A stretch of 64,000 bases of DNA from contig CACZXH010000006.1 of the NCBI GenBank assembly GCA_902785065.1, forward strand, positions 42,668 through 106,667. The letters are read 5' to 3'. The stretch's first letter is position 1. Each line of letters opens with the position of its first letter. The notes under the pieces were generated by a model. It saw only the letters and a program-made list of their open reading frames with translations, searched no databases and was not told the DNA's origin. A program made the translations under genes and the position numbers. Below, in pieces: positions 1-9,394 of this stretch. This stretch comes from an uncultured Bacteroidia bacterium (GTDB taxonomy: Bacteria > Bacteroidota > Bacteroidia > Bacteroidales > UBA932).

Positions 1-98
1 CCCACCAGCTGGATGCCGGCGGTATAGGTCTCCAGGAACTCGTAATCGAACGAGGCCCGGCGGTTCTTGATCTGGATGGTGCTCTTCGCTTTCGGCAT
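1..98 (-). CDS. smpB: SsrA-binding protein SmpB (partial, N-terminus only)
   Basis: The minus strand reads from an ATG at 98 into the window edge and gives 32 complete residues. It begins MPKAKSTIQIKNRR and continues with a Phe-Asp-Tyr-Glu then Leu-Glu-Thr-Tyr-x-Ala-Gly pattern, which is the conserved N-terminus of SmpB. SmpB binds tmRNA and brings it to stalled ribosomes for trans-translation. The RNA-binding core and C-terminal tail lie outside the window. The gene diverges from miaA, with a dispersed repeat (104-132) just upstream of its start. The identification rests on a short stretch, but the motif is distinctive and the start is unambiguous. Confidence 0.85.
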   Translation of the reverse strand, partial: MPKAKSTIQIKNRRASFDYEFLETYTAGIQLV

Positions 99-103
99 AC
101 TCC

Positions 104-132
104 TGTCATTTCGAGCTTGTCGAGAAATCTCG
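104..132. repeat. Dispersed hairpin repeat, copy 1 (AAAT-arm variant)
   Basis: TGTCATTTCGAGCTTGTCGA followed by GAAATCTCG. It is related to copies at 999-1026, 29070-29097 and 40405-40432. The ATTTC and GAAAT arms can pair into a small hairpin. It sits between the divergent smpB and miaA genes. Confidence 0.75.
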
Positions 133-162
133 AAACGGACAGCAAAGGTACAGTTTTTTTCG

Positions 163-170
163 TATTTTTG
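163..170 (+). promoter_or_regulatory. -7 box of miaA promoter
   Basis: TATTTTTG fits the Bacteroidetes -7 consensus TAnnTTTG. It ends only 4 bases before the ATG at 175. The transcript would therefore begin at or near that codon, so either the mRNA is leaderless or translation starts at the next in-frame ATG (229). Confidence 0.5.
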
Positions 171-174
171 CGAT

Positions 175-987
175 ATGTCCCTGCCGAACAAGACAAACCT
201 CCTCCCCGACCGCCCCGGCATTCCGCCGATGGCGGCGATGCCCGAGCCCGAAACCCTCGACATTCCCGCCCTTGCGAAGGCCTATGCCGACGGGGACATC
301 GACCTCATCTGCGTCCTCGGCCCCACCGCCTCCGGCAAGACCCGCTACGCGGTGCAGCTCGCGAGAGCTCTGGGCAATGCAGAAATCCTGTCGGCCGATT
401 CCAGGCAGGTGTACACCGGAATGGACATCGGGACGGGGAAGGACCTCGGGGAGTACGGCGAGGTGCCGTACCACCTCATTGACATTGTCCCTGCTGGCAG
501 CAAATACAACATCTATGAGTATCAGGCGGCCTTTGCCGATGCCTGGGCCGATGTCCGCGCCCGCGGCTGCGTCCCCATCCTGTGCGGTGGCTCCGGCCTG
601 TACATCGAGTCGGCCACCCGGGCGTACAAGTTCGACCGCGAGAACGGCGTCCCGGCGGAGCTCCTGCCGCAGAAGACTTTCTACATCGGCACCCTTGTCT
701 CCCGCGAGGAGCGCGTCGCCCGCATCGACCGCCGCTTGGACGAGCGCCTCAAGGATGGCCTCATCGAGGAAATCCAGGGCCTCCTGGACAGCGGCATCCC
801 GGCCGACGACCTCCTCTGGTACGGCCTTGAATACAAGTTCGTTACGCAATATGTGCTGGGGAAACTCTCCTACGACGAGATGCACATCCTCCTCGCCAAC
901 GCCATCCACCAGTTCGCCAAGCGCCAGATGACCTGGTTCCGCGGCATGGAACGCGACGGCGTCCGCATCCACTGGATCCGGCCGTAA
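175..987 (+). CDS. miaA: tRNA dimethylallyltransferase MiaA
   Basis: This protein transfers a dimethylallyl group to A37 of tRNAs that read UNN codons. The 270-aa product has the P-loop GPTASGKT at residues 49-56, then DSRQVY and the GGSGLY substrate-binding motif. The C-terminal helical segment ([12 protein letters not shown]) is typical of the family. At 270 aa it is slightly short compared with the usual ~300. The open frame continues upstream to 67, but that part overlaps the repeat and the promoter and is not family-like. ATG 175 is the best start, and ATG 229 (MAAMPEPE) is the alternative because the -7 box lies so close. The gene is divergent from smpB and is followed by a dispersed repeat, not an obvious terminator. 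Confidence 0.95.
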   Translation: MSLPNKTNLLPDRPGIPPMAAMPEPETLDIPALAKAYADGDIDLICVLGPTASGKTRYAVQLARALGNAEILSADSRQVYTGMDIGTGKDLGEYGEVPYHLIDIVPAGSKYNIYEYQAAFADAWADVRARGCVPILCGGSGLYIESATRAYKFDRENGVPAELLPQKTFYIGTLVSREERVARIDRRLDERLKDGLIEEIQGLLDSGIPADDLLWYGLEYKFVTQYVLGKLSYDEMHILLANAIHQFAKRQMTWFRGMERDGVRIHWIRP

Positions 988-998
988 AGGTCCGGCCC

Positions 999-1026
999 TG
1001 TCATTCCGAGCGAAGCGAAGGAATCT
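999..1026. repeat. Dispersed hairpin repeat, copy 2 (GGAAT-arm variant)
   Basis: TGTCATTCCGAGCGAAGCGA then AGGAATCT, identical over all 28 bases to the copy at 29070-29097. The ATTCC and GGAAT arms pair. It lies between the miaA stop and the metK promoter. Confidence 0.85.
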
Positions 1027-1046
1027 GAAAAAAGTCAAATTTTTAC

Positions 1047-1076
1047 TTGCAGATTCAAAAAAAAGTCGTACCTTTG
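1047..1076 (+). promoter_or_regulatory. metK promoter (TTG-N19-TACCTTTG)
   Basis: TTG at 1047-1049 and TACCTTTG at 1069-1076 are 19 bases apart, a near-perfect Bacteroidetes promoter. The transcript should start at about 1082, leaving a leader of about 120 nt before the metK ATG at 1205. Confidence 0.8.
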
Positions 1077-1090
1077 CCGTCCCAAAAACA

Positions 1091-1145
1091 GAAGTGGAGA
1101 GATTTGGATTGCTTGCAACCACTCAAAAAAATGCTAAATTACATT
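1091..1145 (+). promoter_or_regulatory. Candidate SAM-II-like riboswitch in metK leader
   Basis: Stem P1 is AGTGG (1093-1097) with CCACT (1119-1123), perfectly paired. The loop carries GATTT (1101-1105) and TTGCAA (1113-1118). The 3' side has an A-rich stretch followed by ATGCTAAA (1131-1138). The order GAUUU, UUGCA, P1 3' strand, A-rich segment, GCUAAA matches the SAM-II (metA motif) aptamer layout as I recall it. SAM-II is a compact H-type pseudoknot known from Bacteroidetes and alphaproteobacteria. I could not confirm the pseudoknot helix by eye. The position, directly upstream of SAM synthetase and just after the transcription start, fits feedback control by SAM. Confidence 0.5.
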
Positions 1146-1166
1146 TCATATCAGTGTTTTGTGTTT

Positions 1167-1201
1167 TTAGCCTCCGCATTCTGCACGGGGCTAATTTTTT
1201 T
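1167..1201 (+). terminator. Terminator-like hairpin just before metK start
   Basis: TTAGCC (1167-1172) pairs with GGCTAA (1189-1194), with extra inner CCG/CGG pairing, and a run of seven T follows (1195-1201). The ATG of metK is at 1205. A rho-independent terminator here, downstream of the candidate SAM aptamer, would act as an attenuator, not as the end of a gene. Confidence 0.6.
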
Positions 1202-1204
1202 GAT

Positions 1205-2509
1205 ATGAACTACTTATTCACTTCCGAATCGGTTTCCGAAGGCCATCCCGACAAAGTGGCCGACCAGATCAGCGACGCCATCCTGGACGAGTTCCTCCGC
1301 CAGGACCCCGAATCCAAGGTCGCGTGCGAGAGCTTCTGCTCCACGGGCATGGTCGTGGTGATGGGCGAGGTCAAGTCCGAAGCCTATGTCGATATCCAGA
1401 CCACGGTCCGCAACACCATCAACCGCATTGGCTACAACAAGGCCGAATACATGTTTGACGGAAACTCCTGCGGCGTGATGTCCGCCCTGCACGAGCAGAG
1501 CGCCGACATCAACCGCGGTGTGGAGCGCGCCGAGGCCGATGACCAGGGTGCCGGCGACCAGGGAATGATGTTCGGCTATGCCTGCCGCGACACCGAGGAC
1601 TATATGCCGCTGCCGCTGTACCTGAGCCACTTCCTGCTGAAGATCCTGGCTGACATCCGCCACCAGGAGCCGGAGCTGATGCCGTACCTCCGCCCGGACG
1701 CCAAGTCCCAGTTCACCATCGAGTATGACGGGGATACGCACCAGCCCGTGAAGGTCCATACCATCGTCCTTTCCACCCAGCACGACGAGTTCGTCCCGGA
1801 GGGCCTCGGGTCCATGTCCTATCCGGACGCTGTCTGCGAGTTCGGTCAGGCCCGCGTCGATGCTGAAATGCAGGCAAAGATCCGCGCCGATGTGGAAGCC
1901 ATCCTGATTCCGCGCCTGAAAGAGGCCCTTCCGAAGGAGACTGCCAGCCTTATCCACGACTACATCCTGCACGTGAACCCCACCGGGAAGTTCGTCATCG
2001 GCGGTCCCCACGGCGACACCGGCCTCACCGGCCGCAAGATCATCGTCGACACCTACGGCGGCAAGGGTGCCCACGGCGGCGGCGCCTTCTCCGGCAAGGA
2101 CCCGTCCAAGGTGGACCGCAGCGCGGCCTACGCCGCCCGCTACATCGCGAAGAATCTCGTCGCCGCCGGCGTGGCGGACGAGTGCCTCGTCCAGCTCGCC
2201 TACGCGATCGGTGTGGCGAAGCCCGTGAGCGTGTTCGTGGACACCTACGGCACCGCGAAGAACGGTTTGAAGGACGGCGAGATCGCGAAGAAGGTGGCCG
2301 AGCTCTTCGACCTCCGCCCCGCGAAGATCATCAAGAAGTTCGGTCTGAAGAACCCGATCTACACCCCGACGGCCTCCTACGGCCACATGGGCAGAACGCC
2401 TTATACCAAGGCGGTTACGGTCCAGGGCAAGCCCAAGATCGTCCAGTTCTTCGGCTGGGAGCTCCTGGACAGCGTCCCGGCGGTGGAAAAAGCCTTTGGA
2501 ATTGCGTAG
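1205..2509 (+). CDS. metK: S-adenosylmethionine synthase MetK
   Basis: MetK makes S-adenosylmethionine from methionine and ATP in the cytoplasm. The 434-aa product is full length for the Bacteroidetes form. It shows GHPDK near residue 15, the GAGDQG loop near 115, and the [16 protein letters not shown] signature near 293. The frame is open back to 1094, but that upstream part overlaps the candidate riboswitch and hairpin. The start at 1205 ([17 protein letters not shown]) is the conserved one. It has its own promoter and is probably regulated through its leader. A strong terminator at 2545-2581 closes the unit. Confidence 0.97.
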   Translation: MNYLFTSESVSEGHPDKVADQISDAILDEFLRQDPESKVACESFCSTGMVVVMGEVKSEAYVDIQTTVRNTINRIGYNKAEYMFDGNSCGVMSALHEQSADINRGVERAEADDQGAGDQGMMFGYACRDTEDYMPLPLYLSHFLLKILADIRHQEPELMPYLRPDAKSQFTIEYDGDTHQPVKVHTIVLSTQHDEFVPEGLGSMSYPDAVCEFGQARVDAEMQAKIRADVEAILIPRLKEALPKETASLIHDYILHVNPTGKFVIGGPHGDTGLTGRKIIVDTYGGKGAHGGGAFSGKDPSKVDRSAAYAARYIAKNLVAAGVADECLVQLAYAIGVAKPVSVFVDTYGTAKNGLKDGEIAKKVAELFDLRPAKIIKKFGLKNPIYTPTASYGHMGRTPYTKAVTVQGKPKIVQFFGWELLDSVPAVEKAFGIA

Positions 2510-2544
2510 AAAAGCACTGAAAATCAAATAGTTATAGCTTATTT

Positions 2545-2581
2545 CGGAGATTATGAAAAAATTTCATAATCTCCGATTTTT
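2545..2581 (+). terminator. Rho-independent terminator after metK
   Basis: A 14-bp arm CGGAGATTATGAAA (2545-2558) pairs with TTTCATAATCTCCG (2562-2575), followed by ATTTTT. The descending arm overlaps the -33 region of the next promoter. Confidence 0.85.
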
Positions 2582-2585
2582 GTTG

Positions 2586-2593
2586 TACCTTTG
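2586..2593 (+). promoter_or_regulatory. -7 box for first Oar-like TBDR
   Basis: TACCTTTG, a match to TAnnTTTG. A TTTC at 2562-2565, 20 bases upstream, could be the -33 element. It lies 47 bases before the ATG at 2640. Confidence 0.65.
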
Positions 2594-2639
2594 CGCCCGT
2601 ATTTTGAGAAACAACTATACATCCTATATTTTCTTACTT

Positions 2640-5600
2640 ATGAAGAACGCTTTCAAAAGCCTTCTGCTCGCCCTCACTATGATGATGGCGGGCACTGTCG
2701 CCTTTGCCCAGGTGACGACTGCCTCCCTCGGCGGCCGCATCGTGGACACCAAGGGTGAGACCATCATCGGCGCCGCCGTCGTGGCGACCCACACCCCCTC
2801 CGGTACCACCTACGGTGCCGTGACCAACGGGGAAGGCCTCTATGCGATCCAGGGCATGCGTACCGGCGGTCCGTACATCGTGGAGGTTTCCTGCCTCGGC
2901 TACCAGACCGTGAAGTTCACGGACATCAAGCTCGCCCTCGGTGAGAACTACGTCCTGGACGGTTACCTGAACGATGATGTCGAGTCCCTGAACGAGGCCG
3001 TCGTCGTGGCCACTCCGGCTTCCCGCTTCGCGGCCGTCAAGACCGGTGCTTCCACCAACGTCTCCAATGACCAGATGATGACCCTGCCGAATTCCAGCCG
3101 TTCCATCAGCGCCCTCACCAAGCTCAGCCCGTATTCCAATGGCATGAGCTTCGCTGGCTCCGACGGCCGTTCCACGAACTTTACCGTGGACGGTGCGAAC
3201 CTGAACAACAACTTCGGCCTTTCCTCCAACCTTCCGGGCGGCGGCACCCCGATCTCCCTCGACGCCATCGAGGAGGTCCAGCTCGTGGTCGCTCCCTATG
3301 ACGTCCGTCAGTCCAACTTCGTGGGCGGCGGCATCAACGCCATCACCAAGTCCGGTACCAACACCTTCAAGGGTACGGCCTATGTGAATTACTACGACCA
3401 GCACTTCCGCGGAAACAAGATCGACGGGAAGGACCTCGGCGACCGCAAGGCGGAGTCCAACCTGATCTACGGCTTCACCCTCGGAGGCCCGATCGTCAAG
3501 AACAAGCTCTTCTTCTTCGCCAATTTCGAGGTTCAGAAGGAGCCTGAGCAGGCGATTAAGTTCCAACCCGATAACGCCAAGCAGGCCGATCTGCAGAAGA
3601 TTGCCGACAAACTTCAGAAGGACTACGGTTATGATCCCGGTTCCTATACCGACTTCCCGGGAGGAACGGACAATATGAAGTTCCTGGCCCGAATCGACTG
3701 GAACATCTCCGACCAGCACAAACTTGCCCTTCGTTACAACCGGACAATCAATGAGTATTGGCGGGCTCCGAATGGAAACTCCTGCGATGATAAGTTCCGC
3801 AACAAGGGCCACAACCGTTCCAGCGAAGATTCCCATCCGTTTGCGAACAACATGTACAGCGAGAACAACAATGTAAATACGTTCTCCGCTGAGTTGAATA
3901 GCCGTTTCAACGAGAAGATTGCCAACCGTTTCCTCGCAACGTATACCAATATCAACGATCAGCGTGGCTCCAGATCCGCCCTCTTCCCGCATGTGGACAT
4001 TATGACCGGTGACTATAAGACCGAAGGCAACTTCGTCCCTTATACCTCCCTCGGCTATGAGCTCTTCACCTACAACAATGGTGTGAAGAACAAGCAGATC
4101 ACTGCTTCTGACAACCTGACTGTCTATTCCGGTTCACATACTTTTATGTTCGGCGCCAGCTACGAGTATATGAATGCGCTGAACTCTTACATGCGTAATG
4201 GTACCGGTTACTACCGTTTCGCGGACATCAATGATTTCCTGAACGGTGCTACGCCGCTGAGCTTCTGCTTGACCTACGGTTATGACGGAAACGAGAATCC
4301 GGCCGGCGAAGTCGCTTATAGCCAGGCTGCTCTCTATGCCCAGGACGAATGGAAGATCACCCCTCGCTTCAAGCTCACCTACGGCCTGCGCGGAGACATC
4401 ATCCTGTTCGACAACTCCAGCATCATCACCAACCCGAACATCGCCAAGCTCGATTTCGGCGGTCGTCACATCGACACCGGCGTGTGGCCGGCACCTACTG
4501 TCCAGGTTTCCCCGCGCGTTGGCTTCAACTGGGACGTCTACGGTGACAAGAGCATCGTCGTCCGCGGCGGTACCGGTCTGTTCCAGGGCCGTCTCCCGCT
4601 CGTGTTCTTCACGAACATGCCGCAGTACTCCGGTATGATTCAGGGCTCCTACGGTCTGAGTGCTTCCATTGACAAGAAGACTGGAGAACTGGTCTATACG
4701 GACGATGTTCGCAACAAGTTGAACCAGCTCGTCAGCGGTGGCAAGTTTATGACCGACACCAAGGAGATCCAGAAACTGTTCAATCTCCCGACCTCTCCGT
4801 CCGCGGAAAGCGCCGGTTACGGCGGCAACGCTTCCTACGGCTATATCGTGGGTGTGGATCCGAAGTTCAAGATGCCGCAGATCTGGAAGACCTCCCTGGC
4901 CCTTGACCTGCAGCTCCCGACCTCCTTCCCGCTGTCCATGACTGCGGAAGGTATGTTCAACAAGACCCTTTGGGGTGTGTGCATGGAGGACTGGAACATC
5001 AACAACAGCAAGCTCACTGCGACCTTCGAAGGTCCGGACAACCGCATCAATTATGCTGCCAACTCCGGCTACCAGTACACCGATTTCTCGATGTACACGA
5101 TGACGAATACCAACAAGGGCTGGGGCTACACCTTCAACTTTACGGTCAACGCCGAGCCGGTCCGGAACCTCAATCTGATGTTCGCATACACGCATACGGA
5201 GGCTAAGGAAATCTCCGGCATGCCCGGTTCCGCCGCCAACTCCGTGTTCACCGGCATGCCGACGATCAGCGGCACCAACTTCAGTGGCCTGCAGCGTTCC
5301 CAGTATGTCCTGCCGGACAAGGTCATCGCCAGCGTCAGCTACTTCCTCCCGTTCCGTGTCTTTGGCGGCAAGGGCCTGCATTTCAATGCGTTCTATACGG
5401 GCTCTTCCTCCTATGGCAACAGCTACATCTACTCCAACGACATGAACGGCGACGGCAACGCCACCGACTTGATCTACATCCCGGCCACGAAGGATGAGGT
5501 TGCGTTCAAGACTCCGGCCGACGCAGACGCGTTCTGGACCTTCGTCAATAACGACGCCTACCTGAGCAAGAACAAAGGCAAGTATGCCGAAGCTTATGCC

Positions 5601-5942
5601 GGCCGCGCTCCTTGGGTGCACCGTGTGGACCTCCGTATCGCTGAAGACTTTGCTTTCAAGATCGGCAATACGACGCACAACTTCCAGCTCAGCGCTTCCA
5701 TCGACAACGTGGGCAACATGATCAACTCTTCCTGGGGTATCCAGAAGCTCTCCTGCTACCAGTCTTCCCTGACCGGAACGATCGCGCCGCTCAAGTACGA
5801 GGGTGTCAATGAAGCAGGACGTCCCTACTTCTCCATGGTGAAGGTGGACGACGCCTATCCTACCCAGAACTACACGAAGTCGTTCACGGACTATGCGCAG
5901 TGCTGGCACATCCTGTTCGGCTTGAAGTACTTCTTCAACTAA
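2640..5942 (+). CDS. Oar-like TonB-dependent outer-membrane receptor (paralogue 1)
   Basis: An 1100-aa outer-membrane beta-barrel. It has an SPI signal peptide (residues 1-23, ending AFA|Q) and a carboxypeptidase-regulatory-like beta-sandwich at about 25-110, containing the Oar-type pattern PSGT-x-YG then RTGGPY and SCLGY. A TonB plug follows at about 140-270 (NFTVDGANLNNNFGL; NAITKSGTN), then the barrel ending in KYFFN. This architecture is that of Oar-family TBDRs, not SusC. Family members move bulky substrates across the outer membrane, and in Myxococcus Oar is needed for protease export; the substrate here is unknown. The frame is open back to 2553, but MKNAFKSLLLAL at 2640 begins the signal peptide. 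It has its own promoter and terminator, and a close paralogue follows. Confidence 0.9.
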   Translation: MKNAFKSLLLALTMMMAGTVAFAQVTTASLGGRIVDTKGETIIGAAVVATHTPSGTTYGAVTNGEGLYAIQGMRTGGPYIVEVSCLGYQTVKFTDIKLALGENYVLDGYLNDDVESLNEAVVVATPASRFAAVKTGASTNVSNDQMMTLPNSSRSISALTKLSPYSNGMSFAGSDGRSTNFTVDGANLNNNFGLSSNLPGGGTPISLDAIEEVQLVVAPYDVRQSNFVGGGINAITKSGTNTFKGTAYVNYYDQHFRGNKIDGKDLGDRKAESNLIYGFTLGGPIVKNKLFFFANFEVQKEPEQAIKFQPDNAKQADLQKIADKLQKDYGYDPGSYTDFPGGTDNMKFLARIDWNISDQHKLALRYNRTINEYWRAPNGNSCDDKFRNKGHNRSSEDSHPFANNMYSENNNVNTFSAELNSRFNEKIANRFLATYTNINDQRGSRSALFPHVDIMTGDYKTEGNFVPYTSLGYELFTYNNGVKNKQITASDNLTVYSGSHTFMFGASYEYMNALNSYMRNGTGYYRFADINDFLNGATPLSFCLTYGYDGNENPAGEVAYSQAALYAQDEWKITPRFKLTYGLRGDIILFDNSSIITNPNIAKLDFGGRHIDTGVWPAPTVQVSPRVGFNWDVYGDKSIVVRGGTGLFQGRLPLVFFTNMPQYSGMIQGSYGLSASIDKKTGELVYTDDVRNKLNQLVSGGKFMTDTKEIQKLFNLPTSPSAESAGYGGNASYGYIVGVDPKFKMPQIWKTSLALDLQLPTSFPLSMTAEGMFNKTLWGVCMEDWNINNSKLTATFEGPDNRINYAANSGYQYTDFSMYTMTNTNKGWGYTFNFTVNAEPVRNLNLMFAYTHTEAKEISGMPGSAANSVFTGMPTISGTNFSGLQRSQYVLPDKVIASVSYFLPFRVFGGKGLHFNAFYTGSSSYGNSYIYSNDMNGDGNATDLIYIPATKDEVAFKTPADADAFWTFVNNDAYLSKNKGKYAEAYAGRAPWVHRVDLRIAEDFAFKIGNTTHNFQLSASIDNVGNMINSSWGIQKLSCYQSSLTGTIAPLKYEGVNEAGRPYFSMVKVDDAYPTQNYTKSFTDYAQCWHILFGLKYFFN

Positions 5943-5966
5943 TCTGACGGACTGTCAGCGTCCCCG

Positions 5967-5998
5967 ACGGGGCCCCTTGAAAAGGGGTCCCGTTTTTT
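5967..5998 (+). terminator. Rho-independent terminator after TBDR paralogue 1
   Basis: ACGGGGCCCCTT pairs with AAGGGGTCCCGT around a tiny loop (one G-T pair), followed by a T run at 5993-5998. It separates the two receptor genes into different transcription units. Confidence 0.85.
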
Positions 5999-6068
5999 AT
6001 TGTGCTTTTGAAGAATTATCTTTAAATTCGCAAAATGGAAAACTATATAATTTAAGCACGATAACCTT

Positions 6069-9000
6069 ATGAGAAATCCCTTCAAAAGCCTTGTGCTTGC
6101 GTTCATCACGATGTTCGCAGGCATCGCTGCTTTCGCGCAGGTGACGACTTCGTCCCTCGGCGGCCGGGTCGTGGACCAGAACGGAGAGCCGGTCATCGGC
6201 GCCGCCGTCGTGGCCATCCACGAGCCTTCCGGCACCAGCTACGGCTCCGTGACCAACGTGGACGGTCTCTACACCATCCAGGGTATGCGCACCGGCGGCC
6301 CTTACCGGGTCGAGGTCTCCTGTCTGGGCTACCAGCAGGTGAACTACACCGGCGTTACCCTTACCCTGGCTGAAACCTACAACCTGAACGCCCAGCTTCC
6401 GGAATCCTCCGAGTTCCTCTCGGAGGCCGTCGTCATCGCGGCACCGACTTCCAAGTTCGCGGCCGTGGAGAAGACCGGCGCCTCCACGAACATCTCCCAG
6501 GCGGAGATGCTCGAGATGCCGACCATCTCCCGCAGCATCACGGACCTGGCGAAGATTTCCCCTTACGGCGGTAACGGTATGAGCTTCTCCGGCGCGGACG
6601 GCCGCAACGTGAACTTCACGGTGGACGGCGCGAACTTCAACAACAACTTCGGCCTCTCCGACGGCCTGCCCGGCGGCGGCGCCCCGATTTCCATCGACGC
6701 CATCGAAGAGATGCAGGTGGTGATCTCTCCGTTCGACGTGCGCCAGACGAACTTCATCGGCGGCGGCGTGAATGCGGTCACCAAGTCCGGCACGAACAAG
6801 TTCCGGGGCACGGCCTATGTGTATCACCAGAACGAGAACATGCATGGAAACCGTGTGTATGAGGAAGAACTGGCCGCCCGCGAAATCGACCGGAAGACCA
6901 CCTACGGTTTCACCCTCGGCGGCCCGATCGTCAAGAACAAGCTGTTCTTCTTCGTCAACTTCGAGTATGTCGATACGCCTTCCACGGCTTTCCGCTGGCG
7001 GGCTTCCGAGAACGGCGTGATGAACATCGACCAGTACATCTCCCGCGTCACCCTGAACGACCTGCAGCTTGTCCAGGACAAGCTCAAGCGGGACTACGGC
7101 TACGACACCGGCTCCTACACCGACTTCCCGGCCCTGAAGTCCAACATGAAGGTTCTCGGCCGCATCGACTGGAACATCAGCCAGAAGCACAAGCTGGCCC
7201 TCCGGTACAACTACACGAACAACAAGAACTGGCTGGGACCGAACGCTTCCTCCTCCAATGCCAGCATGACGCCGGCCTTCGCCCGTGTCTCCCAGTTCGG
7301 TATGACGTTCGCGAATAACATGTATTCCATGAACAACCGGGTGCAGACCTGGTCCGTGGACCTGAACAGCCGTTTCTCCAACTCATTCTCGAACCAGCTC
7401 CTTGCGACCTATTCGATGATCGCGGACGTGCGCGGCTCCAATTCCGAGAAGTTCCCGCATATCGATATCCTGGGCAATTACTACAAGGCCAACGGCGCCA
7501 TGGACATGATGCTCCCGTACATCAGCGCCGGCTACGAACTTTTCACCTGGACCAATGCGGTGAACAACAACACGCTCACCATCAAGGATGACCTCACCTG
7601 GTATGCCGGCGCCCACAAGGTGACCGCCGGCGCCAGCTTCGAGTACCAGATGGCGGACAACCACTACATGCGCAACGGCACCGGTTACTACCGCTACTCC
7701 TCCCTGCAGGACTTCCTGAACGAGGGTACGCCTGAGACCGTGGCCATCACGTACGGCTATGACGGCGAGAAGGAACCGGCCGCCCGGGTCCGTTTCTACC
7801 AGGCCGGCCTGTATCTCCAGGACGACTGGAGCGCCTCCGACCGGTTCAAGCTCAATTACGGTTTCCGGGTGGACCGCCTGATGTTCAACAATGCCGACGT
7901 GGCTACCAACGTCCAGATCCTCAATCTGGACTACGGCGGAAAGCATCTGGATACCGGCACCTGGCCCAAGTCCCGGTTCATCTTCTCGCCGCGGGTGGGA
8001 TTCACCTGGGATGTCTTCGGGAACAAGAGCCTGAAGGTGCGTGGCGGTACCGGCCTCTTCGCGGGCCGTATTCCCCTGGTCTTCTTCACCAACATGCCGA
8101 CGAACTCCGGCATGGTCCAGAACGTCGTGGCTCTCTCCACCACCTACAGCGGCGGTATCGCCAATCCGAATCCGCTGCTCAGCGAGTTCTCCGGCAAGAT
8201 GATCACCGACACGGACGAGCTCATCAAGAAGCTGAACAGCCTGAACCCCGACAAGTATCCGCTGGACCGTCCTGACAAGGAAGGCGTGACTCCTTCTACC
8301 GTGAACGGTGTAGATCCGACCTTCAGGATGCCGCAGGTGTGGAAGAGCTCCCTCGCCCTGGATTACAACTTCCCGACCTCCTTCCCGCTGTCCGTCACGG
8401 GTGAATTCACCTTCACCAAGACCCTCAACGCCGTGACGATGAAGAACTGGAACATCCGCGACAATGAAGGATGGACCACCTTCAGCGGTCCCGACAACCG
8501 CCACATCTATCCGGGCACCCGGACGGGTGGCGTTCTGGACTACAAGTACAATGGCTCCGATGCCTACGTCCTTTCCAACACAGACAAGGGCTATGGCTGG
8601 ATCGCCATGTTCTCCATCAATGCGGAGCCTGTCCGGGGCCTGCGGCTGAACGCCTCCTACACGCATACCGTGAACAAGGAGCTCACCGGCCTGCCGGGTT
8701 CCAATGCCGCTTCCACGATGAACTACGTTCCTTCCGTGGAAGGCGCGAACTTCCTCTCCCTCCACACCTCCCAGTACGTGAATCCGGACCGTATCATGGC
8801 GTCGGTCTCCTATATGGACAAGGGCAACAACCACTACAGCCTCTTCTATGAAGGCCTCCGCTACGGCGGTTACAGCTGGATTTACGGCAACGACATCAAC
8901 GGCGACAGCAACAACTACGACGCCCTGTACATCCCGAAGGACAAGAACGAGCTCCGCTTCGTCTCCGACAAGGACCGGGACGATTTCTGGGCTTTCGTGA

Positions 9001-9374
9001 ACCAGGACGCCTATCTGTCCAAGCACCTGGGCCAGTATGCAGAGGCCTATGACATGGCCGCTCCGATGCGTCACGTCTTCGACTTCCGCTACATGCACGA
9101 CTTCAAGGTGAATATCGGCACCACGACGAACGTCCTCCAGCTGAGCGTGGACGTGCAGAACGTGGGGAACCTGTTCAACTCCAAGTGGGGTGTCTCTTCC
9201 CGTCTGTGGACGAACAACAGCTACGCGAACCCGCTCCGGCTCGACCATATCGATATCGACGGCGTTCCGGTCTATTCCTCTTCCGTCAGCGGCGCCACTT
9301 CCACTTGGACGCCTTCCAAGTCCTACGGCAACTGCTGGTATATGCAGATCGGTATCAAGTACCTGTTCAACTAA
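6069..9374 (+). CDS. Oar-like TonB-dependent outer-membrane receptor (paralogue 2)
   Basis: An 1101-aa receptor with the same architecture as its upstream neighbour: SPI signal peptide ending AFA|Q, an N-terminal carboxypeptidase-regulatory-like domain (about 25-110, with RTGGPY and SCLGY), an Oar-type plug (NFTVDGANFNNNFGL, NAVTKSGTN) and a barrel ending IKYLFN. The two share long blocks, so they are products of tandem duplication, but they differ in several extracellular-loop regions. A weak TATCTTTA box at 6017-6024 may be the promoter. The next gene begins 20 bases downstream with no terminator. This receptor therefore probably heads the operon of OB-fold lipoproteins and nucleases, and that linkage is the main clue to its cargo. 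Confidence 0.9.
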   Translation: MRNPFKSLVLAFITMFAGIAAFAQVTTSSLGGRVVDQNGEPVIGAAVVAIHEPSGTSYGSVTNVDGLYTIQGMRTGGPYRVEVSCLGYQQVNYTGVTLTLAETYNLNAQLPESSEFLSEAVVIAAPTSKFAAVEKTGASTNISQAEMLEMPTISRSITDLAKISPYGGNGMSFSGADGRNVNFTVDGANFNNNFGLSDGLPGGGAPISIDAIEEMQVVISPFDVRQTNFIGGGVNAVTKSGTNKFRGTAYVYHQNENMHGNRVYEEELAAREIDRKTTYGFTLGGPIVKNKLFFFVNFEYVDTPSTAFRWRASENGVMNIDQYISRVTLNDLQLVQDKLKRDYGYDTGSYTDFPALKSNMKVLGRIDWNISQKHKLALRYNYTNNKNWLGPNASSSNASMTPAFARVSQFGMTFANNMYSMNNRVQTWSVDLNSRFSNSFSNQLLATYSMIADVRGSNSEKFPHIDILGNYYKANGAMDMMLPYISAGYELFTWTNAVNNNTLTIKDDLTWYAGAHKVTAGASFEYQMADNHYMRNGTGYYRYSSLQDFLNEGTPETVAITYGYDGEKEPAARVRFYQAGLYLQDDWSASDRFKLNYGFRVDRLMFNNADVATNVQILNLDYGGKHLDTGTWPKSRFIFSPRVGFTWDVFGNKSLKVRGGTGLFAGRIPLVFFTNMPTNSGMVQNVVALSTTYSGGIANPNPLLSEFSGKMITDTDELIKKLNSLNPDKYPLDRPDKEGVTPSTVNGVDPTFRMPQVWKSSLALDYNFPTSFPLSVTGEFTFTKTLNAVTMKNWNIRDNEGWTTFSGPDNRHIYPGTRTGGVLDYKYNGSDAYVLSNTDKGYGWIAMFSINAEPVRGLRLNASYTHTVNKELTGLPGSNAASTMNYVPSVEGANFLSLHTSQYVNPDRIMASVSYMDKGNNHYSLFYEGLRYGGYSWIYGNDINGDSNNYDALYIPKDKNELRFVSDKDRDDFWAFVNQDAYLSKHLGQYAEAYDMAAPMRHVFDFRYMHDFKVNIGTTTNVLQLSVDVQNVGNLFNSKWGVSSRLWTNNSYANPLRLDHIDIDGVPVYSSSVSGATSTWTPSKSYGNCWYMQIGIKYLFN

Positions 9375-9394
9375 CCTGTAAGCGCGAGAAAGAT

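Noticed and set aside
1205..2509. Reading the whole leader from 1094 as the N-terminus of MetK
   Set aside because: The added 37 residues are not part of the family and overlap the aptamer-like and hairpin elements.
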